Source: Zanthoxylum bungeanum (Eukaryota; Streptophyta; Magnoliopsida; Sapindales; Rutaceae). From it: a DNA stretch of 64,000 bases. Under the pieces are notes generated by a model. The model searched no databases. It was not told the DNA's origin and saw only the letters and a list, made by a program, of their open reading frames with translations. The stretch lies in NCBI GenBank assembly GCA_019454045.1, contig SKCR01033660.1, positions 124,001 to 188,000 on the forward strand, given 5' to 3'. Position numbers and translations under genes: made by a program. Position 1 is the stretch's first letter. Each line of letters begins with the position of its first letter. Shown here one piece after another: positions 36,980-52,739 of this stretch.

Positions 36980-39900
36980 TTCTTCTCTCACTTGATCAAG
37001 TCTTGTTTACCAATGCAAAAGTTTGCTTCAGTGTAAGTTGTCACATGATATATGCTTTCTTTCATAACTTACCTTTTTGTGATTGTTATATGAAAAAGTT
37101 TAGGGTTTTTCTTATTGTTATATGACATTTACAATTTATTTACTAGTGTTGTCCCTATAGGTGCATCCTATTCTAGAATTGTCTTATTGATTTACTCAGT
37201 TTCTCTATGTTCTATTGTCCTATAGATGTAAAAGCCAGATCTTTGTTCTATGTACTTGTTTTTGGTTTTGGCCAGTGAAGTCATTATCATGTTCAGCCAT
37301 GGTAGTCGTACATTGTACTATTGTAGTGATGTTCACTAAAGCTAAATCTTTTCTCCTATTTGGGTAGTTGAAATTGATGAATGCGACAGGACAGCTATGC
37401 GTGACTAACTACTTGGGTTAGTTTCTTGTTGGTGTTAGGTTCTTTAACGACTTTCTAGAAACTTTGCCGTAACTGTATGTCTGAACTAAATTGGCCGCCC
37501 ATAACGACATATGAAACTAAAGACAACACACCTTCATATATGAGGAGGTCGTATATGCTCTCAGATGCCGTTGTTTATGTACAAATATTTATCCTGAAAT
37601 CGAGAGGGTTCTGGAGGTACAAATATTTATCCTGAAATCGAGAGGGTTCTGGTCTCTATTTGTTGCAACATGCCATTCTTTGAGTTCAATTGTTATGGGT
37701 AGGGTGAAGGGGAAATCATTTCTAGAAATGTTGTTTTAATTCCCTGAACAAGTGTTTTAATTGTTTTCCTAAGTACAGCAATAAATATTTGTTAAACTAA
37801 ATGCATTCATGACTTATGAATCTTGGAAAATAATTAGTAGAGGAGCTTAATATGTTTCTTTGAATGTAGCGTTTGTTAGTAATTCCAAAAGTTGAAATTA
37901 TCATTCAATGTAACTCCACTTATTTTGAAGATAGCCTCAGTAGAGTAGATTCTTCAAATGCCTCTTCATTGGGTTTTTATGCTGGGTTTTTGAGTTATGC
38001 TGTTGAGCCCGAGCCTAAAATACCTTCTTGTGATGATTATTTCATGGAGCAGTATTGATTATCTAATTATTAATATATTAAGACAAGTTATATACAAGTA
38101 ATTTAGATTTTCGTTATGGATTATTTCATGGAGCAGTATTGATCTCTTCTAGTGATGTTAAAATACCATTGCCTCAAGTCTTTTGTTGTGCATTTCCTCT
38201 GTCTTTGTATTACTCAATAGTTTTCTTCAGTGTTGAGTTTTTGGATTGGATGAGTGGGGACGGGACTGATTCTAAATTTATTATTGGCTTAGATTGCAAT
38301 AAATTGAATCTCTTTTGCTGCTGTTGGATTGTGGTGCGTTTCCTTGTACATTAGTTTTCTAATATCTATTTTCTCAAGTAACTTTTTACATTCTTCTGGG
38401 TCAAGATGATGCAAGTTTAGTTGATAGCCATGTACTTCAAGTGGGTGAGAAATTGCTATCGGGCCAATATGATTTTGTAAAAAACTGTTGATTTAGTTGG
38501 CAACCGAAAATATCTCGATTTGCGCAAAAGACATCTTCTTCTTTTCTTCATTCTCTTCTTCTTCTTATACTTTAGTCATATCTCTCAATTTTATAATTGT
38601 TTAGTTTTTTTTTTTTTTTTTTTTATAGTAAATGAATGATTTTTATTGATGTTTTTTAGAATCTTGAGAGATGAATTTTGAATATTTATTACTAATTCAC
38701 GCACAATGTCAATTTTATTCCTTTTGATTAATCCTCGATTATTTTTTTATTAATTGCTACTCACTCAACTAGCTTTTGAAGTGATTTGTTGCGTTCTCCG
38801 AATATGCCCTTGTGAATAGATGAAGGTCTAACTCACTGATAAATGTGGTTTGCATTTTCTAAGTTAATTGTCATAATAAATATGCCAATGAATGTCATGG
38901 ATCTTAAGAAGTCTATACTACTATAATTTTGAGGCATCTCTTGCTCTCTCTATACTTTGTTGATGTTTTGTATCCCTCTCTTTAAAAGGGAGACATTCTA
39001 TGTATAAAGATATGTTTCATGTATTTTTTGGATTCAATGCATTAAGTTTATTAAATGCATGATTTGTGCTATTTAAATGAAGGCAAAAACACACTATCTG
39101 TAGAGAAAGATCGTTAAATTTAGAATCTTTCGTCTTCTTTTTCAATTATCAGACTTGCGATATTTCGGCAAGTATTTTTGAGTCCGACCTTGAACAGAAC
39201 CACTCCCCTCTTGACCTCCTAAATGACAGAGAGATAGATCCATTCTTTTCTTCAGATAGATAGATCAATTCTTTTTGTGCTAAGTAATGAATCTATTATT
39301 TGTTTTGAGCGGTTAATACAATTAACAAAACTCTATTATAGCCATTTTTGTACATTCAATATTCTCCACGGATAGAGGAATACATAGAGTTAACATAGTA
39401 AAATAAGAAGAAATTGAAAGATTTTGGTTTTTACATCTTGTCGGTGTTTTTTCTTACTTTTTATATGTTCGTCAGATAGATAGATTTATTCTTTTTCTTG
39501 ATTTTTTATATATATTTTTCCACTCGAAGTTTTAATCGAGTTCGAAATTATCCCAAAACCTAATAAATATTCATTGATCTACCTTCAGTTTACAAGTGTG
39601 TTCTATTTTCTACTTTAACGACAACATAAGGTAATTCTGTTAAGGTTATTGTGCGAAAAGACTAATATACTATTAAATTCAATTTGAACCTAAAATGGTT
39701 ATTTTAACCGGGAAAAAGATGAAAAAAATAAAAAATGGGTGAAGTATAATTTTTCATCGAATGTTATAAAAAATGTTATTCGGAATAAATATATTACAAG
39801 GGTACCTGATATTGGAATAATTATCGATCAGCATGATATCAATATATATAGGGATTTAATGAATAAGATATTGAAGCATAGTATTCTTTGAAATCTATCA

Positions 39901-40350
39901 AATAATGTAATGTAATATTTGAAAATATACAAATGATATCACAAGAATAAAACCATTATTTGACCACTACGCGTTCGCACGCAAGCTTCTAAACTAATTA
40001 TTCAAAACTTGAATGGGATGCAAATTTTCCCAACTAAAAGGGATCCTAATACACAATTTAATACACAAATGACAAATCAGTAAGGGCATTGTATATTCGT
40101 TTAGAAAATCATATTCATCCAGATACTGGTTAGAAAAAATCTCCTATAAATCATTTCACCAATAATTCTAGAAAATCAATAATTTTTCTCAATGATTCAA
40201 TGGTGATCTATTTATTGATTTTACAGCCCATTCTAAATTCATCAATGACTCGGCTTCCAATTCACTAAACAAACCCTTATGTGAATGCAATGGTAGAGAT
40301 TGTTTGAGAACATTAGCATGAATTAGGAATATTGTTTGCATTTTTATTAT
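36980..40350. other. Long intergenic region
   Basis: No gene I can support. A 38 bp unit (ACAAATATTTATCCTGAAAT...) is tandemly duplicated at 37581 and 37619. A 61-codon frame at 37873-38058 ends in KIPSCDDYFMEQY. Its final codons recur 80 bases downstream (GATTATTTCATGGAGCAG at about 38116), so it may be an exon relic or chance. Confidence 0.5.
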
Positions 40351-40352
40351 AA

Positions 40353-42640
40353 CTAGTATAGGCCCGCACTTTTTGCTAGTTGAACACATCTTTGATTGTA
40401 ATGTCATATGATAACAAAATCCTAATATTATTTTAGGTATTAATCTTGTAAATGATCCGGATCTATTTGATTTTATAGTTTAAATGAGACAATTAGTTTA
40501 CTTACACTTAATATATATGTCTCATTTGTTTGTCTATCAATTCTCAAATAATATTTCTGATTGACATTAAAGTTTCTCTCATTTTACTGTCTCATTTGAA
40601 ATCATATTTTTTTAATTATAAATAACATTAAAAATATTTACTTTTCTTTCTGATGAATTTCAATGAAATTTAATGTAATATATTAAATTTAAATTTAATT
40701 TTTCTTATTGAACTTGAAATCTTTACTATAATTTTGAAAAACTTACAAAAATAATAGCTAATAATCAGTGTCCGCATTATGAAGCACAAAAATCTATATA
40801 ATAAAGGAGAATGGTGTTGGAGGAAAGAGAGTATATCCAACGGCTCTCTTTATGTGGCTTAATTGACGGCCCAGATCATTTCATTCGTAATTGGAGGAAA
40901 GAGAGTGAATTAATTGATGGAAATGGTCAAAAAATTTCAAAATTTCAAATTAAAAATAGAAAGTTAAAATAAAATCATTTAATTAAAAAATAAAATCATT
41001 TAATTCGATAACACCGTGCCGTAGGCGCGGCCAAATACTGTAACACCGTGCCGTAGACACGGCCAAATACTGTAACACCGTGCCGTAGGCACGGGCATCA
41101 TTTAATTAAAAAATAAAATGATTTAATTTTGTAACACCGTGCCGTAGGCACGAGTCAAAAATATATATATTTCTTATTTTAATAATATATTATATTTTTA
41201 TTTACAATAGATTTCTTATTTTTATTAATTAATACGTTAAATTATTATATTTCTTATTTTAATCGGAGATTTTATTTTTAAATTGTAATATATTTATTAT
41301 TTTAATTATATAATTTAATAATAAATAATTATAGAGATATTTTAATATTATAACTTAATAATTTTTATATCGCAATAAGTTTCTTATTTTAATAATTTTT
41401 ATTTTTAATTTTATAAATTAAAATAAAAATTAATTTTAGAGAGATATTATAATTTTATAATTTAATAATAAAAAATTATTGTAGAAATTAGGTGGCACAT
41501 ATTAAATTAGTAGTTTTCTTATTTTAATAGGAGATTATGTTTTTATTTTATAATATGTTTCTTATTTTTATTTTAATAATAAACTTAAATTAGAGATATT
41601 TTAATTTTATAATTTAATGTATTTTTATTATAATAGTTTTATTATTTGATATATTTATTAATTTAATAATAATCAATATTAATAGTGAGTCGCCACGTGG
41701 TGCGATAGTAATATATTCTTAATTTAATTTTTAATTTAATAGTGAGTTACCGTGTGACGCGAGAGGAAGTTTAAAAATGTTATATATATAGATATATATA
41801 TATATATATTATAATTTAAAATAAAAATTTTTTTTAGAAATGTTTTAATTTTATAATTTAATAATAAAAATTAATTGTAGATTAGGTGTCATGTATTATA
41901 TTAATATATTTCTTATTTTAATAGGAGATTATGTTTTTATATTATAATAGGTTTCTTATTTAAATTTATAATTTTAAAATAAAAATTATTTTAGAGATAT
42001 TTTAAATTTTTTAATTTAATAATAAAAATTTAATTGTAAAGATTATGTGTCACATATTAAATTAATAGATTTCTTATTTTAATAAGATTGTGTTTTTATT
42101 TTATAATATGTTTCTCATTTATTATTAATTAATTAATTAAAATAATAAGTTTTTTATTTTAATCTGATATTATATTTTTATATTGTAATAGGTTTCTTAT
42201 TTTAATTACATAATTTAATAATAAAAAATTATAGAGATATTTTACTATTAAAATTTAATAATAAATATGAGATTTTATTTTTATATAGCAATAAGTTTCT
42301 TATTTTAATAATTTCTTATTTTAATTTTACAAACTTTTAAAATATAAAATTAATTTTAGAGATATTTTAATTTTATAATTTAATAATAAAAAATTATTGT
42401 AGAGATCATGTGATATTTATTAAATTAATAGGTTTATTATTTTTTTAATAGATGATTATGTTTTTATTTTATAAATGGTTTCTTATTTTAATTTTTAATA
42501 ATAAAACTAATTTTAGAGATATTTTAATTTTATAATTTAATGTATTCTTATTGTAATAGGTTTATTAATTTAATTAAATTTAATAGAATTCAATAATGAG
42601 CCGTCATATGACGTGATAGAGATGCTTAAAAATGTTTAAC
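40353..42640 (-). mobile_element. AT-rich Helitron-like repeat, copy B
   Basis: Parallel to copy A throughout. It starts CTAGTATAGGCCCGCAC and ends with a TGAGCCGTCATATGACGTGATAG block and AAAATGTTTAACTTATATA. A small Helitron (40793-41160) is inserted in it. It has no coding sequence. Reading it as a decayed Helitron rests on the CTAG end alone. Confidence 0.5.
40793..41160 (+). mobile_element. Small non-autonomous Helitron, copy 1
   Basis: Starts TCTATATAATAAAGG. It carries four palindromes of the type CGTGCCGTAGGCACG, each linked to GTAACAC, near 41010, 41045, 41080 and 41138. It is the reverse-complement sister of 48861-49250. The 3' CTAG is lost here. Confidence 0.6.
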
Positions 42641-43575
42641 TTATATATATATATTATTTAATTATATTTCAATTATACTAATATACCAATATAGTGTAAA
42701 TTTTACATTATTTATCTTTTGCAACTCAACCCAGTGTACTAAGTATATTATATTAAAAAGAATATTTCCTATAATATTTAATTGTTTTTCTTTATATATT
42801 ATTTCTCAACAATTAATATTTTACTCCTTAAATTTAGTATATTATAAATATTAATATAAATGATTAAATTAAAACGAATATAAATTAAATAAAATTATTG
42901 AAAGGGATATGATTGGATAAATTTGATTGAATGAGAGGGTAGAATTATGATTAAATAAATGGTCAGACTATTTGCACTATAAATAATACTTTGATATTTA
43001 ATTACTCTAAATAATCATATATATATATATAAAATTATATAAAATAATAATTTTTTTTTTTTTACTTTATGCAGTCTTACAAATACAAAAAATAAAAATA
43101 AAAAATCTTCACTTTAACCATTTTAATTAAGGGTTGAGCTATTTGCACTATAAAAAAAACACTATGAAATAAATTAACATTTACTTAATATACTCATTCA
43201 TCACACTCAAATAAATTAACATTTCTTTTCTTTTTTTATTTATATTTGACTATTAAACTTGCTATAAAATAATAATTAAATAATGTGAATTTTAAAATAT
43301 AATATTTTACTACTAAGTTTATGATAAAATAATATTTTACTATTTTTCCTTCAAAATCTTAATTGATTATTAGTTAACTTTTATATTTTAACACTAAGTT
43401 CAATCTAGACAATTAACGATAACTAACGGAAAATTAATAAAATATTAGATTTTATATAACTAATATAAAAAAGCTAAAAAATATTAAGTCGAGAGTGATT
43501 TAATTTTAGAGTTACAACAGTCGAAATGTCGAATCGTTAGATTTTTAAAACAAAATTTGAAAGCATAGCATGAAC
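42641..43575. other. AT-rich NACA upstream region
   Basis: No gene. GCACTATAAA-type sequences recur at about 42970 and 43147. Confidence 0.5.
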
Positions 43576-43578
43576 CCG

Positions 43579-43587
43579 TATAAAAAG
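43579..43587 (+). promoter_or_regulatory. TATA box of NACA
   Basis: TATAAAAAG, 145 bases upstream of the start codon, in an otherwise plain region. Confidence 0.5.
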
Positions 43588-43723
43588 GAATAAAAACTGT
43601 ATTCTCAATTGTAAATTTATCAAAAGCTTTGGATCCATTTGTCATTAACCCTATCACAATTGTTCACAAAGAAAGGGGTTTTAGGGTTTTTGTGGTCAGT
43701 TCAGTGCAGAAACAGCGTCAGCC

Positions 43724-46632
<2,909 letters not shown>

Positions 46633-47320
46633 GAGATCTTTTGTGATGATTTAGTAAATCATCTATAATTTTCCACTGCATGCGTGCTTTATTATTTTTT
46701 ATTTTCCTTCTCCTTTTCCTACTTTTGTTATTACTTTTCGTTGTGGTTTATTAGTTGTAATTCAACTGCGGCTGCATTGTTTGATGATAAAATGGATTAT
46801 AGCTTTTTCCCCGGATCCCATTTGTAAGACTATTTGCGCTTCATAATCTGAAATTCCTCGAAAGCCAAATTCAACTGAGCAAAATGAAGGTGTAGGAGAA
46901 CCTCCATTTCATAACTAAATGAATAAATATGCAGCTTCATTTCCTAAATCTTCATCAACTATGGACAATCCCTACAGAATTAAGCACAGATGCTTCAATG
47001 TTCTGGTTGCACTGAGACAGAGCATTCTCCCTTACCATTTGAATAAATGCTACGCTTTCTTAATTAAGTAGGCACAGTAGATACAAACACAACCCTTAAA
47101 AGAGTCATGATATTAATACTTTTGAGTTCGAGTTAAATTTATCTTACACAAAAAGCTCACATCAGCAAAATGCAGACAAAAATCAAGAAAATCAATATAT
47201 ATATATATAAAATACTATCTATCACATGATCAGCAACCAAATATTATCTTGGAAGTGCATAATTATTTAACAATTGTAACAAAAGCCTAAATGCATTTAT
47301 ACACAGCCAGTTCCATATTG
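46633..47320 (+). other. NACA 3' flank
   Basis: 3' UTR and spacer; no gene recognised. Confidence 0.5.
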
Positions 47321-47332
47321 GCATACAGGCAT

Positions 47333-47539
47333 TACTCCTTTATTTATTTATTTTTTATTATTATTTTTTTTTAATGTTGAAAACCCCGCAGTTAAACCAT
47401 CCAATCCGAGCTTAAGCGGAACAAGTAAAACTTTCGGCTGCCCCATGCTCTTACAAGAAACGCACCCTCAGGATTCGAACTCAGGACCTGAATGCCAGAT
47501 TTTGAACCCTACATCACCAAGCTACGTCCATTGGGGATC
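47333..47539 (-). mobile_element. SINE, minus strand, full length
   Basis: An exact 12 bp target duplication gcatacaggcat (47321-47332 and 47540-47551). On the - strand: A box TAGCTTGGTGA (47514-47524), B box GAGTTCGAATCC (47471-47482), then a CTTGTAAGAGC tail domain and a T-run at the left end as poly(A). It is the same family as the SINEs at 7930 and 50835. Confidence 0.85.
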
Positions 47540-47698
47540 GCATACAGGCATCACACTGGTTCAGAAAGCGAGAAATCAAAATCCACAAACAAAATAACCA
47601 TGACTCAGAACAAATCATACGACAAGTCTCGTCCAAAATTAACTTTGAAATCCAGCAGGCACCAGGACCTGACTAACCAATATAACTAATCATCAACA

Positions 47699-48064
47699 TC
47701 AATGAAGCGCCAGACATTTCAAGAAAATGTTCATACATTTGAATTTTGACAGAGCAGACTTCAGGAGAGTTTCAGATTTTTGCAGAGCATGCATGTTATT
47801 CCATGCACAAGAGCCCGAACCCCATCCTAGACTTGATGCAGAAGTTCCTGTAGACATCTGCTTATATTTGGTGCCCAAATCATCACCAAGAATGGTTGCT
47901 ATAGCATCAGCCATGATGGTTGAGTCCTTAACATAAGCAGATCCCTGCTCAAACCAATCAGAAGCTAGTGAAGCATCAGGCTCACTAACATACAGGTTAC
48001 TAGTTTCCTTTTCTCCATCTGGTGTCCATGCCTGGTCAACTGGTTCTGATTTTCACCTTGCATC
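47699..48064 (-). pseudogene. GAMYB-like: GAMYB-like pseudogene, last exon
   Basis: Read on the - strand. An acceptor TGTAG is followed by an exon whose translation carries C-terminal features of GAMYB (MYB33/65/101-type) transcription factors: VDQAWTPDGEKETSN, ASDWFEQGS, MADAIATILGDDLG and WGSGSCAWNNM. The first codons are out of frame with these blocks, and small deletions after WNNM remove the usual terminal Cys-Gln-Met-Ser segment. The partner exon lies 14 kb away at 62039-62445. GAMYBs are R2R3-MYB factors of anther and aleurone; this copy cannot make one. The assignment is from family motifs recalled from memory. Confidence 0.7.
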
Positions 48065-48811
48065 CTACAGGACAAAATGCAAGTTGAGCAACAGTAGTCC
48101 AAACCAACACTACAAGTATGGGGAATTCATACAGTTTTACAGTAATTTGGAACAAGGTGATCGAAGACAAACCCATCAATCACACCAACAATACAATCCA
48201 AACATATGGGGTTTCAAAACAAGAAAAGAAACAAACAGCACAAACAGAAAATAGTGTTTTGTCGATGACAAACTCACAAAATGGTTCTTTACTCTCAAGT
48301 ATAAGAATGTCGAAATAATAAAATAATCCGATGAGTCCGGTGTCGGTCCACAGGGAATAAATTTAATAAGATAAAATAACAAATAGAGTAATAAAATAAA
48401 AAAGGCTGAATTGACTGAAGTGATGAATAATTTTAAATTGAATGCTGCAATAATAAAATAAAATATTGAGACTATGAGATTCACTCTTGGTATTTCAAAT
48501 ATAAAATAATTTTTACTTTTTATAAAATATAAATTATAATTATTTCCCAATTAATTTATTCCATGACTATCATGTATTATTATGTCAACAAAAATGCTAC
48601 ATTTACATACAATCTTTCTTGATTATGTCAATACATGTAATCTTTCTTGCCTATAATTAGTCCATGTCAAGGTATCAAATTATGTCAACACATGTAGAAC
48701 CATATTGTCTATAATTAATTCATATCTTTAATAATCCACTCTCTCGCATTTATATGATTCAAGTATTATCTGTGTGACTATCTACAGTTAGTCAAGAGTC
48801 CTAAATAAACT
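48065..48811 (-). other. Start of the GAMYB-like terminal intron
   Basis: AT-rich. The CCGATGAGTCCGGTGTCGG / TCCACAGGGAATAA string at 48328-48360 looks like a retroelement scrap. No gene. Confidence 0.4.
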
Positions 48812-48860
48812 GGAGAGAGTACGAATTTTATTTAGGAAATAATCACTATATATATATACA

Positions 48861-49247
48861 CTAGTTTTTGCCCGTGCCTACGGCACGATGTTACAGTATT
48901 TGGCTCGTGCCTACGGCACGGTGTTACATAATTAAATGATTTTATTTTTTAATTAAATGATGCCCGTGCCTACGGCACGGTGTTACAGTATTTGGGTCGT
49001 GCCTACGGCACGATGTTACAGAATTAAATGATTTTATTTTTTAATTAAATGATTTTATTTTTTAATTAAATGATTTTATTTTAACTTTCTATTTTTTAAT
49101 TTGAAAATTTGAAAATTTTTGACCATTTTTATCAATCAATTCACTCTCTTTCTCCAATTACCAATGAAATGATCTGAGCCGTCAATTAAGCCACATAAAG
49201 AGAGCCGTTTGATACACTCTCTTTCCTCCAACATCATTCTCCTTTAT

Positions 49248-49250
<3 letters not shown>
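48861..49250 (-). mobile_element. Small non-autonomous Helitron, copy 2
   Basis: On the - strand it ends with hairpin CCGTGCCGTAGGCACGG, then GCAAAAACTAG followed by T: a textbook Helitron 3' end (hairpin, CTRR, insertion before T). Four such palindromes are present (about 48871, 48904, 48962, 48996). Its 5' side reads ATAATAAAGGAGAATG next to a TA run, so the exact TC start is hidden. Confidence 0.75.
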
Positions 49251-49292
<42 letters not shown>

Positions 49293-50834
49293 AATACCTA
49301 TATTTTCATACTAAAAACTTCACCATTTACCCCAGCGGAATGTGAATTAGTAAATCATGATTTAAATAAAAACACACATAATTTTATTAATGAAAAAATA
49401 AATTACAACCAAAATTGAAAAATAAAACACACAAATTCTCAAGGAGAGAAAAATGAAAGAAGCTGGTTTTTAGAAGCGCTAAGCACCCTCTATTTATAGA
49501 GGATATGACACCTCCTCGATCTTCAATAATGCAATTGCAAATGCATTATAAAAAAAGAAACAAATGGCCATTTTTTCAAAAGCCATTTTGTTGTTTCTTG
49601 ATAATTTCCTGACATTGGCCATCACCAAGAAAAACTTGTTTTGGTGTTGATTTTCTTTTGTGTGTTTTTTTTTAAGAAACACTACTCACAAACCAACAAC
49701 AATTTTTTTTTACTAACCATGTGGAATTGTTGTTCAGAGATTGTAGTGTAAAGAGTTTTCACTCCTGAGATGTATCTCACTTTGTTTCGTAATAAATTAT
49801 TTTTGTTTATTTCTTTTTGAATAATTCAAATTTGTGAATTCTCCCTAATATTGAGTAAATTTGATTTCCATATGTTCATTTGACAGATATTATCAACATA
49901 AATGGTAACATATGATCATGGGTTGTAAGTGAAAATTTTGAAATATTCAGTTCCCAAGTTTGTTGGAGGTAACACCTAAAGGTAGTGAAATTTGTGTTTT
50001 ATTTTTTTTAAAAAAAAACTAACCAAGCTTTTGCTTGGTAAGTGGACATCTTGCCTCCGCAAACAGTAATTGTTCGCGTAAAACTATATAACTTGAGTTG
50101 ATTAAAAAAACGGTGAATAAGTTCAATTTCGTAGCCTCTCTAACTCGAGCAATTAAGTCTGTATGGGTGTTTTAACATTTAGTGCCCTACGGCCAACTAT
50201 TCTGAGAGTCACTGCCCTCGTTACATGGGTTAAGAGAAAGCTTAAGGAAATAAAACAAATTTTCTTTTTAACATTTGAGATCCGAGCAATTAAGTCTGTA
50301 GGGGTGTCTTAACACTTAGTACCCTAAAACCAGTAGGTTTGACAGTTACTAGCCCAAAGCTCGTGACAAAGACTAAGGATGTTTCATTAAAAAAAAGCTA
50401 TTTACATAATTAAATAAACTGTCATTACCACAAAAAAAAATTGAATTTTAATATAACGTTAGGGCAAAAATATTACTTTTTTTCCACCAGACCTATAAAT
50501 ATTATGGGCACAATAAATTGATTGATACTTTATCTCATGTGTGTATGGAAGAAGAGTAAAAAGAATATGAGGATTTGCTTATTTTATAGTTTAGAAAAAA
50601 AGAAAACAATTACGAACTTGGATAAGAATTTTTCTGTTAAGTTTTCGCTTAAATTACTAGGGACTAGTAATAAGCTGGCTGATGGGTGTGATTAATACTA
50701 AAAAAAGAGAAATTAATCATTTTACACTTACAGGTTTATCAATCCCCTTAATTTAGCACATTTGTGAAATAATAATTAAATTTATGTTTTATATATTTTT
50801 ATTGTGATTTTTAATTCATGTGTAGGCAAAATAT

Positions 50835-51021
50835 ATACGTCCGTAAGGGATGTGGCTTGGTGGCAAAAGGCCTAGGATTTGGTTGACAGGTTATGAGTTC
50901 GAGTTCGGGGGGTGTATTTCTTGTAAGAGCCTGGAACGGTCGAGGGTCTTACCTATTTCGCTTAAGTCCGGGTAGAATAGTTTGGAGGCTGGATTTCCAA
51001 TGTTTCCAAAAAAAAAAAATT
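50835..51021 (+). mobile_element. SINE, plus strand, full length
   Basis: An exact 12 bp duplication taggcaaaatat (50823-50834 and 51022-51033). A box TGGCTTGGTGG (50853-50863), B box GAGTTCGAGTTC (50895-50906), then CTTGTAAGAGCC and a poly(A) tail. A paralogous inverted copy of the surrounding sequence at about 61600-61790 lacks the insertion and confirms the ends. Confidence 0.9.
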
Positions 51022-51099
51022 TAGGCAAAATATTATTTTGGATGCTCAATCGGAAAATGGATATGAATCTGGATTTCCTGAACCCTCCTTTTGCAAAAT

Positions 51100-52270
51100 C
51101 AAACTTTTGCTTGTGATGAGTCAGTGACCATTGATCTTCCGAAAAAGCCATGCAACATTTCAAGCTCGGTCATTACATTAAGATTCTTCCAAGAGCTATG
51201 ATAATAGCACATATTAGATAAACAAAAGTCGAAAGCAAAAGAAGAAAAAATAATATAATAAAAAAAAAAAAAGAATAGTGGAATTATGAAATTGGTGGAT
51301 TGATGAGAGCCAATGTCAGGAAATTATCAAGAAATAACAAATGACTTTTAAAAAAATCGCCATTTGTTTTTTTATTTTATAATGCAATTGCATTTTAAAG
51401 ATAGAGGGTACTCAGCACTTCTAAAAACTAATTTCCTTCATTTTTCTCTCATTGGGAATTTGTAAATGGTCCTAAATCTTGTGTGTTTTATTGCTTATGA
51501 TTATCAAGAAACACCAAAATTTTTGTTTATGATGAGCCAGTGACTCTTGAACTTCTGAAAAGCCATGCGATATTCAAGATCGCCCATTACATGATTCTTC
51601 TAAGAGTTATTATAACAACACATATTAGATAAACAAAGTCAAAAGCAAAAATAAAAATAAAAAATTGTGGATTGATGATGGCCAACGTCAGGAAATTATC
51701 AATAAACAATAAAATGGCTTTTGAAAAAAAATGGCCATTTGTTTCTTATTTTATAATGCAATTTGCAATTGCATTTTGAAGATTGAGGATGTGCCGTCAG
51801 CTTCATTCATTTTTTTCTCGTTGAGAATTTGTGAAGGGTTATAATTGTTATGTGTTTTATTACTTGTAATTATCAAGAAACAACAAAATATTTGCTTGTG
51901 ATGAGCCAATGACCCTTGAACTTCCGAAAAAGCCATGCAGCATTTCAAGTTCGGCCATTACATGAAGATTCTTCTAGGTGCTATGATAACAGCACATATT
52001 AGAGAAAGAAAAGTCAAAAGTAAAAGAAAAAAAAAAGGGAAAAGAAATAGGAGAATTATGAAGTTGGTGGATTGATGATGACCAATGTCAGGAAATTATC
52101 AGTAACAACAAAATGACTTTTGAAAAAATGGTCATTTGTTTCTTAATTTATTGAGGAGGTGTCGCACCCTTTATAAATAGAGGGTGCTCAGCACTTCTAA
52201 AAATCAACTTCTTTCATTGAGAATTTGTGAAGGATCCTAGCTCGTTTGTGTTTTATTTTTTAATATTTGT
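51100..52270 (-). repeat. Tandem ~370-420 bp units, inverted orientation
   Basis: Units start near 51114, 51533 and 51897 (GATGAGCCAATGACCCTTGAACTTCCGAAAAAGCCATGC type). Each contains GGTGGATTGATGATGGCCAA / TGTCAGGAAATTATCA and GAGAATTTGTGA. The same unit lies in direct orientation at about 49440-49650, 52740-53340 and 61175-61590. Confidence 0.8.
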
Positions 52271-52385
52271 TGTAATTTTTTTTTCTTTTATTAATAAAAT
52301 TATATGTGTTTTTATTCAAATCATGATTTGCTAATTTGCATCCCGTTGGGGTAAAGGTGAAACTCATGATATGAAAATATAGGTA

Positions 52386-52434
<49 letters not shown>

Positions 52435-52479
52435 AATTATTTCCCAAATAAAATTTGCACTCTCTGCCTCATCATCTAT

Positions 52480-52735
52480 GAACTGACGCATTCACTGCTT
52501 AAAGTTCCGTCGACTCAAATTGCAAGGCCACCAAAGCCCTTTTGCTAATCACACGAAGAGAACTGTGCTCGCTTTCAGGGAAAACCCCATCCTTCAACCT
52601 CCTGCCGCTCTGGTAACTGCGCTCGCATACTCGTGTCTAAACTCTCCGAGTCTGGCAACACTATATTCTCGGTAGACCACCATGATGATGCCTCATCAAA
52701 GACAACATGCGGCGAGACGTATGCTTTTCTTTTGC
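52480..52735 (+). other. GC-balanced exon-like segment
   Basis: About 250 bases with much higher GC than the neighbours, open over roughly 60 codons (LAFRENPILQPPAALVTALA in one frame; LSESGNTIFSVDHHDDASS in another). It lies between the inverted arms, where foldback and Pack-MULE elements often carry captured host exons. I do not recognise the parent gene. Confidence 0.35.
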
Positions 52736-52739
52736 TTTT

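Larger units (their letters stand above)
48812..52475. mobile_element. Foldback-type inverted-repeat element
   Basis: Left arm: GGAGAGAGTACGAATTTTAT at about 48812, then a TA run, then ATACCTATATTTTCAT and about 400 bases to 49690. The arm returns inverted at about 52000-52475, ending AAATTTGCACTCTCTGCC. The left arm is split by a Helitron (48861-49250). Long inverted ends suggest a Mutator-type foldback, but no 9 bp target duplication was found, so the outer limits are tentative. No transposase was seen. Two direct copies of about 138 bp (CGAGCAATTAAGTCTGTA...) lie near 50147 and 50285. Confidence 0.5.

Noticed and set aside
37873..38354. Small frames as new genes
   Set aside because: Short, no family recognised, no splice or promoter support. 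They are mentioned only as possible relics.
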